Origin: Bacteroidales bacterium UBA1253
Lineage (GTDB): Bacteria; Bacteroidota; Bacteroidia; Bacteroidales; Paludibacteraceae
Assembly (NCBI GenBank): GCA_002308815.1
Contig: DBVX01000043.1
Span: 10,817 to 22,287 of the forward strand
Reading direction: 5' to 3'
DNA length: 11,471 nucleotides
The notes beneath the pieces are model-generated. The model made no database searches and was not told the origin of the DNA. It worked only from the letters and a program-made list of their open reading frames with translations. The first letter of the stretch is position 1; every line of letters begins with the position of its first letter. Shown piece by piece: positions 5,660-11,471 of this stretch. Both the position numbers and the translations under genes were made by a program.

Positions 5660-6841
5660 TCACAGCACTTCAACCAACTGTTCCAGCCGGTTGGAGCGTG
5701 ACCCTTTTATCAGTATCTGAAGCCCATCCATACGGATTCCGCCTTGCAGGATACTGTCTTTCAGATTCTCGGCAGATGAAAAAACGGGATAGGGCGTTGT
5801 CGTTTCTTTCCACTCGTCACCCACCAGCCACACCTGTTCCGCCTTGCGCTCAAGCAGCATATTGACGATGTTCTGGTGGGCGGTATGGGAGAAGTCGCCC
5901 AACTCCCGCATCGCGCCTAATATGTACGCGTTGCCGTCAAAACAGTTCATAGCTGCCTGCATGGATGTGTAGTTGGCGTTGTAAGCATCCACAATCAACC
6001 GGTTGTGGGCGGTCTGCACCACCTGCGAGCGGTTGTTGGAAGGCACATAGCCGCGTATGGCTTTCAGACCTTCCTCACGGCTGATTCCGAAACACTCGCC
6101 GATGCACAATGCGGCGGCGATGTTCTCCGCATTGTAATCGCCCGCCAGATGGGTTCCATCCGGCATGGGCATACGGTGATACAGGTATTCGCGCCCGTTC
6201 CAGGTTCTGCCGTCCGATGCCGTCTTCCACATCTGTTCCAGATAAGCGTTGTCCGCGTTGCGGAAAACGTTCCCGTTGTGCGAAACGAGGTAGTCGTACA
6301 ACTCGCCTTTCGTCCGCATCACGCCTTCGAAAGAGCCAAAGCCTTGCAAATGGGCGTAACCGACATTGGTTATCAGACCGTAGTCAGGTTCGGCTACCGA
6401 AACCAGTTCGTTGATGTCGTCCGGATGGGACGCGCCCATTTCCACGATTGCCAACTCGTGTTCCTTGTTTAGTTGCAGCAGCGTCAATGGCACGCCTAAT
6501 GAGTTGTTGTAGTTGCCCTGTGTGTAGTGAATATTGTACCGCGTGGAAAGAACGGTGGCGGTGAGTTCCTTGGTGGTCGTCTTGCCATTAGTGCCGGTGA
6601 CGCCAATTACTGGTAGTGCTAATTTGCGCCGCCATGAGCGTGCCAGATCTTGCAGTTCGGCAAGAGCGTTGTCGCCTTGTATGATGTATTCCGCTCCGTC
6701 CTGACGCGCCTGCTCCACATAGTCGTTGCCGTCAAAATGCTCGCCACGTAATGCAACAAACACACAGCCGCGAGTTACCTTGCGGCTGTCCGTTGTCACG
6801 TCAATAGAGTCTTTCCCCTGAATAAGATAACTCCAATCCAT
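5660..6841 (-). CDS. murF: UDP-MurNAc-tripeptide:D-alanyl-D-alanine ligase MurF
   Basis: MurF uses ATP to attach the dipeptide D-Ala-D-Ala to UDP-MurNAc-tripeptide, the last cytoplasmic step of the peptidoglycan precursor. The 393-residue product has the Mur ligase order: an N-terminal UMP-binding region with DSRKVTRGCVFVALRGEHFDG (18-38), the P-loop GVTGTNGKTTTKE (80-92), GNYNNSLGVPLT (109-120), EMGASHPDDI (134-143), NVGYAHLQGFGS (159-170), then the C-terminal domain with YNAN (287-290), LGAMRELGD (308-316) and IKGSRSNRLE (378-387). It is shorter than E. coli MurF (452 residues). The stretch between NADN (195-198) and GDYNAEN (234-240) is compact, but every catalytic motif is present, so it should be active. 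It starts 3 nt after the MFS transporter stop, which implies coupled translation, and the coiled-coil membrane protein follows 33 nt downstream. Confidence 0.95.
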   Translation of the reverse strand: MDWSYLIQGKDSIDVTTDSRKVTRGCVFVALRGEHFDGNDYVEQARQDGAEYIIQGDNALAELQDLARSWRRKLALPVIGVTGTNGKTTTKELTATVLSTRYNIHYTQGNYNNSLGVPLTLLQLNKEHELAIVEMGASHPDDINELVSVAEPDYGLITNVGYAHLQGFGSFEGVMRTKGELYDYLVSHNGNVFRNADNAYLEQMWKTASDGRTWNGREYLYHRMPMPDGTHLAGDYNAENIAAALCIGECFGISREEGLKAIRGYVPSNNRSQVVQTAHNRLIVDAYNANYTSMQAAMNCFDGNAYILGAMRELGDFSHTAHQNIVNMLLERKAEQVWLVGDEWKETTTPYPVFSSAENLKDSILQGGIRMDGLQILIKGSRSNRLEQLVEVL

Positions 6842-6844
6842 CGG

Positions 6845-8224
6845 TTATTCACCGTCTTTTTTGATGTTCGGCAGTTCCAGACCGTAGCCTTTGCGCTTGT
6901 CTTCCGCCTTCAGCATAAACGAGAGGATGAACGCCAGAATGCCGAATGACGAGAACACCAGCATCGGCACGAAATACCCACCTGTTGATACGCGCAGGTT
7001 GCCAATCAGCATCGGAACAAGGCATAGACCGATGTTCTGTACCCAGAAAATCAGACAGTAAGCCGAACCCAGTACTTTCTCGTCAATAATCTTGGGTACG
7101 CTGGGCCACATGGATGCGGGTACAAGCGAGAAACTTACGCCCAAAACAAGGATGGTAATCAGAGCCAGCGTCTTGCTCGGGTAGGCGGGAAGAACAAATG
7201 CAAATGTCAAATGGCAGACAATCATTATAATGGCACCCAGCATCATCATCGTCGCGCCTTTGCCCCTGTTGTCAATGAATGCGCCAAGCACAGGAGTCAG
7301 CAGCATAGCCAGAATGGGGAACCACTTGAACAGACCGGCGGCCTCCGCGTTGCTGATATTCAATGTCTCTTCAAGAAAATTGGGAGCGAAACGCTGGAAC
7401 GGGAAGATGGCGGAATAATAGAGCACGCACAGCAGAGCCACAATCCAGAACATCTTTGACTTGAAGATTTGCCCCAGATCCGAGATACGGAACTCGTCCT
7501 CCGAACTTCCTTCAGATTTTTCGCCGATAGCAACCAGTTGCTTGTCAAACTTGCTGTCCATCAATGTGAAGACGGTGAAATTGAGCAATCCGACTACCAG
7601 CAGGCAGGAGGCGAACAGCACAGGAGCAACTACCGAATCCATACCGTCTGCGGCATACCATGAGGAGAACTTGGGAGCCAGCCACATAGCGGCAAACACG
7701 CCTACGCGGGCGATAGCCATCTCCAAACCCATCGCCAGAGCCATCTCCTTGCCTTTGAACCATTTGGCGAGAATCTTGCTGACTGTAGTACCCGCCATTT
7801 CGCAGCCCATACCGAAAATCATAAAGCCGAACATAGCCACTTTCGCGCTGCCGGGCATATCCGTCCACCACGAGTTCAGCCATCCCACCGTATTGGCCTC
7901 CGGCCAGTAGAGTGCGAAGAGTTTGATGCCCGCTCCGATAACCATCAGTGAGGCTGACAGCACGCCGGTGAAACGGACACCCATCTTGTCGAGGATGATA
8001 CCCGCAATGATAAGGAAACCGAACACGTTAAGCAGGTACTCGCCCGCCGCATACGTGCCGAAGTCGCCCTGGTCCCAACTGTGCGTCTTCTCCAGCAGTG
8101 AAGCCAGCGGGGAGAGCATATCCACAAACATATAGGCAAAGAACATCATCGATGCCACCAGAACAAGAACAGTCCAACGCGCAGCCGCGCTGTCACGAAG
8201 GGTTTGTTGAAGTTTTTCCACCAT
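6845..8224 (-). CDS. MFS transporter, MFSD1-like (possible dipeptide carrier)
   Basis: This is a 459-residue polytopic protein with about 12 hydrophobic helices in two halves, separated by a charged cytoplasmic loop near 222-256 (KSEGSSEDEFRISD). MFS loop motifs are visible in both halves: GIILDKMGVRFTG (75-87) and GAFIDNRGKG (314-323). Two blocks resemble what I recall of animal MFSD1: WFKGKEMALAMGLEMAIARVG (155-175), close to its WFKGKELNLVFGLQLSMARIG, and VPKIIDEKVLGSAYCLIFWVQN (376-397), close to its VPEHQLGTAYGFMQSIQN. MFSD1 is reported as a lysosomal dipeptide uniporter. Automated labels such as nitrate/nitrite transporter would not be supported by these motifs. The stop lies 3 nt before the murF ATG. 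The start is the ATG at 8224, 58 nt after the micro-gene, with no promoter visible in the gap. The substrate is unproven; a peptide or amino-acid compound used in wall metabolism is the contextual guess. Confidence 0.85.
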   Translation of the reverse strand: MVEKLQQTLRDSAAARWTVLVLVASMMFFAYMFVDMLSPLASLLEKTHSWDQGDFGTYAAGEYLLNVFGFLIIAGIILDKMGVRFTGVLSASLMVIGAGIKLFALYWPEANTVGWLNSWWTDMPGSAKVAMFGFMIFGMGCEMAGTTVSKILAKWFKGKEMALAMGLEMAIARVGVFAAMWLAPKFSSWYAADGMDSVVAPVLFASCLLVVGLLNFTVFTLMDSKFDKQLVAIGEKSEGSSEDEFRISDLGQIFKSKMFWIVALLCVLYYSAIFPFQRFAPNFLEETLNISNAEAAGLFKWFPILAMLLTPVLGAFIDNRGKGATMMMLGAIIMIVCHLTFAFVLPAYPSKTLALITILVLGVSFSLVPASMWPSVPKIIDEKVLGSAYCLIFWVQNIGLCLVPMLIGNLRVSTGGYFVPMLVFSSFGILAFILSFMLKAEDKRKGYGLELPNIKKDGE

Positions 8225-8240
8225 AGTTATGTTAGTTTAG

Positions 8241-8275
8241 AGTTTATAGTTGAAAGTTGAAAAAAGTTGGGGAGT
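8241..8275. repeat. AGTTGAAAGTTGAAA-type filler repeat
   Basis: The gap between the micro-gene and the MFS gene holds degenerate tandem units of the form AGTTTATAGTTGAAAGTTGAAAA (from 8241), followed by AGTTGGGGAGTTCAGAGTTT. Its 15-nt core AGTTGAAAGTTGAAA (8248-8262) recurs in inverted orientation at 9518-9532. No promoter match lies here on the minus strand. Confidence 0.55.
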
Positions 8276-8282
8276 TCAGAGT

Positions 8283-8402
8283 TTACAATGCCTCGTCTTC
8301 AGGACGGTTGGCACGAGGCGTGAGGCGTTTTGTTTTCTTCATCCACTCCGCCTTCCGCTTCTCGTACTCGGCATAATGACTCTCAAGATAACCGTCCGCC
8401 AT
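8283..8402 (-). CDS. 39-residue highly charged micro-protein
   Basis: This short frame starts with an ATG one nucleotide after the skp-like 2 stop (TAA-G-ATG) and ends at a TAA, giving 39 residues. It begins MADGYLESHYAEYEKRKAEW, continues with a Lys/Arg-rich stretch (MKKTKRLTPRANR) and ends in RPEDEAL. The N-terminal half should form a charged amphipathic helix; there is no signal peptide or membrane segment. The composition, clean ATG and tight spacing look coding rather than random. I recall similar tiny Bacteroidales proteins that start M-x-D-x-YLE and end PEDEAL, but cannot verify the family here, and no function is known to me. Translational coupling to the upstream chaperone gene is likely. 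It is short enough that automated gene callers may miss it. Confidence 0.7.
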   Translation of the reverse strand: MADGYLESHYAEYEKRKAEWMKKTKRLTPRANRPEDEAL

Positions 8403-8403
8403 C

Positions 8404-8895
8404 TTATTTGATTCCCAGTTCCTTCTTGACGGGTTCCAGCAGGTTGTCCGCCGACGGGGCGGTATAGACCATCGCTTGCGAGTCAAAGATGTACGTATAG
8501 CCGTTCTTCTCGCCCACGCTCTTGATGGCTTTCATCATTTTATCGCGGATGGGAACAAGAAACTCCTGCTGCTTGGTCTGCAGATCCTGCTGGGCAGTCT
8601 GATAGGCGGTCTGGATTCGTTGCTGCATACCGTATAGTTCCTCCTCCTGAATCTGTTTCATCGCCTCTGTCATCGTTGCGCTGTTCTTTTCATAATCAGC
8701 CGCTTTCTTCTTGTATTCCTCCTGCATGTTGGCGAACATCGTTTCGTACTGGCTGCTCAGGCTGTCAATGCGCGCCTGCGCCGTTTTCACCTCCGGCATA
8801 AGGGCGAACAGTTCCTGCGTGTTCACGTAGCCGAACTTCTGTGCATTAGCCACTACGGGAAGTGCCAATGCGAGCATCAAAATCAGTTTTTTCAT
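8404..8895 (-). CDS. skp: OmpH/Skp-family periplasmic chaperone, second copy
   Basis: Skp-type chaperones hold unfolded outer-membrane proteins in the periplasm and deliver them to the Bam complex. This 163-residue precursor has a clear signal peptide, MKKLILMLALALPVVANA, with likely cleavage after Ala18. The OmpH hallmark follows at once: KFGYVNTQELFALMPEVKTA (first strand plus helix start). The middle (about 40-125) is a long Gln/Glu/Lys/Met-rich helical region forming the two tentacle arms, and the last 40 residues (VGEKNGYTYIFDSQAMVYTA) close the trimerisation body with the family's GYTYIFD-type strand. Its length is typical of the family (E. coli Skp precursor, 161). It lies 36 nt after the first copy and 1 nt before the micro-gene, in the bamA series. 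It is clearly diverged from its neighbour, so the pair is not a recent duplication. Confidence 0.93.
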   Translation of the reverse strand: MKKLILMLALALPVVANAQKFGYVNTQELFALMPEVKTAQARIDSLSSQYETMFANMQEEYKKKAADYEKNSATMTEAMKQIQEEELYGMQQRIQTAYQTAQQDLQTKQQEFLVPIRDKMMKAIKSVGEKNGYTYIFDSQAMVYTAPSADNLLEPVKKELGIK

Positions 8896-8931
8896 AGTCG
8901 TATATCGTTATTGTTTTTTCTGTACAAATCC

Positions 8932-9453
8932 TTATTTCGCACCCAGTTTGTTGAGCACCTGATCGGAAATATCCAGTTTGTTGGACATATAGATGAGTGA
9001 AGGCTCGGACGATCGGTCTTTGACCACCTGATAGCCTTTCTGCATCGCTATCTCCTGAATGGCGGTATATATCTCGTCCTGAATGGGTTTGAGCAGTGCC
9101 TCGCGCTTCTTGTTCAGTTCCCCTTCCTCGCCAAAATACTTGCGCTTCAGTTCCTGCGCCTGCTTCTCCTTGTCCAGAATCTCCTGCTCTCGCTGCTTGC
9201 GCATCGCCTCCGACAGGAAAATCTGCTCCGTCCGGTAGTTGGCTGCGAGTACCTGCGCCTCCTGCTCGGTGTCTGTCACCTCTTTCTGCCAGCGTCTAGC
9301 TATCAGTGTCAGTTGCTCGTTGGCGGACTCATACGAGGGCAGATTCTTCAGTATGTACTGCAGATCCACATACGCCACACTGAAATCCTTCGCCTGCATA
9401 GACATTGACAACGCCATCATTGATAGCAGAATAAACAAAACTCTCTTCATCAT
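8932..9453 (-). CDS. skp: OmpH/Skp-family periplasmic chaperone, first copy
   Basis: This is a 173-residue precursor with signal peptide MMKRVLFILLSMMALSMSMQA (likely cleavage after residue 21). Two adjacent ATG codons (9453, 9450) could both serve as start. The mature protein opens with FSVAYVDLQYILKNLPSYES, the OmpH family signature, then has a long charged helical hairpin (about 45-130, with the KEKQAQELKRKYFGEEGELN region at the turn or return arm) and a C-terminal body including AMQKGYQVVKDRSSEPSLIY and a final helix SDQVLNKLGAK. It probably forms a trimeric, tentacled holdase for barrel proteins. It is the first gene after bamA (83-nt gap with filler repeats and no visible promoter), the usual Bacteroidota arrangement. 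Compared with the second copy it is richer in Arg/Leu and lacks that copy's Met-rich arms, which hints at different clients or mixed function. Confidence 0.93.
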   Translation of the reverse strand: MMKRVLFILLSMMALSMSMQAKDFSVAYVDLQYILKNLPSYESANEQLTLIARRWQKEVTDTEQEAQVLAANYRTEQIFLSEAMRKQREQEILDKEKQAQELKRKYFGEEGELNKKREALLKPIQDEIYTAIQEIAMQKGYQVVKDRSSEPSLIYMSNKLDISDQVLNKLGAK

Positions 9454-9483
9454 ATTATTTTATAATTATCTGATCTTCTTTTT

Positions 9484-9532
9484 ACTCTTCACTTTCCACT
9501 TTCCACTTCAACGCTTCTTTCAACTTTCAACT
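9484..9532. repeat. ACTTTCCACTTTCCACTTCAAC-type filler repeat
   Basis: The 83-nt gap between bamA and the first skp-like gene is mostly degenerate tandem units on the plus strand: ACTTTCCACTTTCCACTT (9491-9508), then TTTCAACTTTCAACT (9518-9532). The latter is the exact reverse complement of 8248-8262. The minus-strand transcript would be strongly purine-rich here. No promoter consensus is seen. Confidence 0.55.
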
Positions 9533-9536
9533 AAAA

Positions 9537-11471
9537 TTACAGTTCCTGTCCCAGCACGAAGTGGAACTGTGACTTGCCGTAGGAGTCGCTGCCGTTGATC
9601 TTGTCGAAGCCCCAGCCCCAGTCCACACCCAGCAGACCGAACATAGGCAGGAAGATGCGCACGCCCACACCCGCTGAGCGTTTGAGGTTGAAAGGATTGT
9701 ATTCACGTATGGAGGAGAAGCAGTTACCCGCCTCCACAAATCCCAATGCCCAGATTGTGGCACTCTGCTCCAGGAGGATGGGATAGCGCAGCTCCATTGT
9801 GAACTTGTCATAGACGTAGCCCATATTGCGCCCTGTCGTGACATCGTAGGGTGTCAGCGAGCCCGACGAGTATCCGCGCATGGACACGTACTCGGTGGAG
9901 TAACTCGAATACCCCGTTGTGCCGTCACCGCCCATATAATAGGTCTCGAACGGCGATTTGGTGTAGTCGTTGTACTGACCGAGGTAGCCGAAATCGGCGC
10001 GCGCCATCAGCACCAGTTTGCTGTCAGGGGTCAGCGGAGTGAACACCTTGCCTGAGAAACGCAGTTTGTAATACTCTATCAGTTTGTATCTTTCGCTCAA
10101 TGACATGGCGGCGAACTGCGCGTCGGTTGTTCCCTTTATCAGCGAATAGGGTGGTGTGAACTTCACTCCCAATGTGAATTGTGATCCGCGACGTGTGTAG
10201 ATGGGGTTGTCTATGCTCGAGCGCGATAATTGGAGGTTCAACGCCAGATTGTGGCAGTTGCCGTTGCTGACGAGCAGGTATGGCCAGTTCTTCATAATGT
10301 ACAGCTGGTAGCCCAGTTCGGTGTAGAACGAGAAATAGTCGTCGGGCCATGACAGACGCTTGCCGTATCCGAGGCTGACACCCACCACGCGGAGGTACTT
10401 GTTCGGGTCAGCCTCCGATTCCTGCAGTTGCTGGTAGTAGTTGGAGTTGCCGGTGTAGTAGTAGGACGAGTAGTAGGTGTTGTAGAGATCCTGATAGGAC
10501 TTGTAGTAGCGGTCTGAATAACCCGTCTGCGATGCAAAGTACGCGCTAAAACTGAGTGAGTTGGGACGCTTTCCTCCAAGCCACGGCTCCATAAAACTGA
10601 GGCTTACGGAGTTGTAGTAGATACCGTTGGTGCGGGCGTTGATGGAGAAGGTCTGCCCCTCGCCCTGCGGAACGATGCGGTAGGACTTCTTGTTGAACAG
10701 GTTCTGAATGGCGAAGTTGGTGAATTTCAGTCCTACGCTTCCCACCAGACCTGTGGCACCCCAGCCGAGCGAGAACTCAATCTGGTCGGAAGACTTGGTC
10801 TGCAGGTTGTAGGTAATATCTACCGTACCGTCTTCCGGGTTGGGTTGGATATCAGGCACCAGTTTCTCCTGATCGAAATGCCCCATCTGCGCCAGTTCGC
10901 GCAGAGAGCGCATGATGTCCGACTGCGAGTACAGCTGACCGGGTTTTGTATAGAGTTCGCGACGTACAACGTGCTCGTATACGCGCGTGTTGCCCACGAT
11001 GTTGATTTCGTTGATGGTGGCGGGCTTGCCCTCATAGACGCGCATCTCAAAATCAATCGAATCGCCCTCGATTTTCACCTCTACGGGATCCACGTTGAAG
11101 AACAGGTAGCCCTGATCCGTATAGAGTTTGCTCACGGCATCGTCATCCTCGGTCAGACGCTTGTTCAGGTGCTTGAGATTATAGACATCTCCCTTCTTTA
11201 TGGACAGCACACGATTCAGATAGTCATACGGATAGATGGTGTTGCCTACCCAGCTCACATCACGGAAATGATACTTCCCGCCCTCGTAAATGTCCATATA
11301 TACATCCACTCGGGTCGGGTCTTCCGGATTGGGCCGCACGCTGTCGCTCACTATGTAGGCATCGCGGTAGCCCAGTTCGTTGTATTTCTCTATCACAGCT
11401 TTCTTGTCGTTCTCATACTCTTTTTCCACGAACTTCTTGGTGCGGAAGAGGTTGATGATATTGTTATCATT
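9537..11471 (-). CDS. bamA: Outer membrane assembly factor BamA (5' end outside window)
   Basis: BamA is the Omp85-family barrel that inserts outer-membrane proteins. The frame is open to the window edge, giving 644 visible residues. The GTG at 11429 is internal, because the upstream codons read on in frame (NLFRTKKFVEKEYEND). The visible N-terminal part is the end of one POTRA domain, then two further POTRA domains with typical openings (YHFRDVSWVGNTIYPYDYL, near visible residue 67; ATINEINIVGNTRVYEHVV, near 151) and the KKGDVYN / KPGQLYS turns. The barrel begins near 228 with QIEFSLGWGATGLVGSVGLK. The conserved extracellular L6 motif appears as MRGYSSGS (coded around 9860-9881). The chain ends FHFVLGQEL, so its last residue is Leu and not the classic Phe. 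One surface-loop candidate is very Tyr-rich (10422-10517). Probably one or two POTRA domains and the signal peptide are missing. The two skp-like genes follow. Confidence 0.96.
   Translation of the reverse strand, partial: NDNNIINLFRTKKFVEKEYENDKKAVIEKYNELGYRDAYIVSDSVRPNPEDPTRVDVYMDIYEGGKYHFRDVSWVGNTIYPYDYLNRVLSIKKGDVYNLKHLNKRLTEDDDAVSKLYTDQGYLFFNVDPVEVKIEGDSIDFEMRVYEGKPATINEINIVGNTRVYEHVVRRELYTKPGQLYSQSDIMRSLRELAQMGHFDQEKLVPDIQPNPEDGTVDITYNLQTKSSDQIEFSLGWGATGLVGSVGLKFTNFAIQNLFNKKSYRIVPQGEGQTFSINARTNGIYYNSVSLSFMEPWLGGKRPNSLSFSAYFASQTGYSDRYYKSYQDLYNTYYSSYYYTGNSNYYQQLQESEADPNKYLRVVGVSLGYGKRLSWPDDYFSFYTELGYQLYIMKNWPYLLVSNGNCHNLALNLQLSRSSIDNPIYTRRGSQFTLGVKFTPPYSLIKGTTDAQFAAMSLSERYKLIEYYKLRFSGKVFTPLTPDSKLVLMARADFGYLGQYNDYTKSPFETYYMGGDGTTGYSSYSTEYVSMRGYSSGSLTPYDVTTGRNMGYVYDKFTMELRYPILLEQSATIWALGFVEAGNCFSSIREYNPFNLKRSAGVGVRIFLPMFGLLGVDWGWGFDKINGSDSYGKSQFHFVLGQEL

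Noticed and set aside
11427..11429. GTG at 11429 as the bamA start
   Set aside because: The frame continues upstream to the window edge with BamA-like sequence (NLFRTKKFVEKEY) and the protein would otherwise begin inside a POTRA domain without a signal peptide.

Overview
The window looks like chromosomal core DNA from a Bacteroidales bacterium (Bacteroidota). The lines of evidence are: a BamA gene followed by two tandem OmpH/Skp-type chaperone genes; a lipoprotein BamD followed by a phylum-type RNA polymerase omega subunit; a DUF3276/PUR-family nucleic-acid-binding protein; an exact TAnnTTTG-type promoter; and A-rich, Shine-Dalgarno-poor gene starts. The species cannot be named from the sequence. 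I see no tRNA, rRNA, insertion sequence, prophage or CRISPR signal.

Plus strand, 1-4166: the 3' part of an outer-membrane beta-barrel protein; an ApbE-type FAD:protein FMN transferase; bamD (overlapping apbE by 4 nt); an omega/Rpb6-like subunit; and coaBC for coenzyme A synthesis. Gaps are 39 nt or less, so this reads as one transcription unit. It meets the minus-strand genes stop to stop with only 8 nt between.

Minus strand, 11471 down to 4715: bamA (5' end outside the window), skp-like 1, skp-like 2, a 39-codon micro-gene, an MFS transporter resembling the MFSD1 group, murF, and a membrane-anchored coiled-coil protein of unknown function. Gaps are 83, 36, 1, 58, 3 and 33 nt. A 138-nt AT-rich gap follows, carrying a promoter and a palindromic leader for the DUF3276 gene (4576-4175).

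The shared theme is envelope construction. BamA and BamD are two parts of the barrel-assembly machine, the Skp-like proteins escort barrel substrates, MurF finishes the peptidoglycan precursor, and the first gene encodes a probable barrel client. The points most worth following up are the MFSD1-like (possibly dipeptide) transporter tightly coupled to MurF, whose substrate is the dipeptide D-Ala-D-Ala; the micro-gene attached to skp-like 2; the triple-octamer leader in front of the DUF3276 gene; and the uncharacterised coiled-coil protein at the end of the murF unit.
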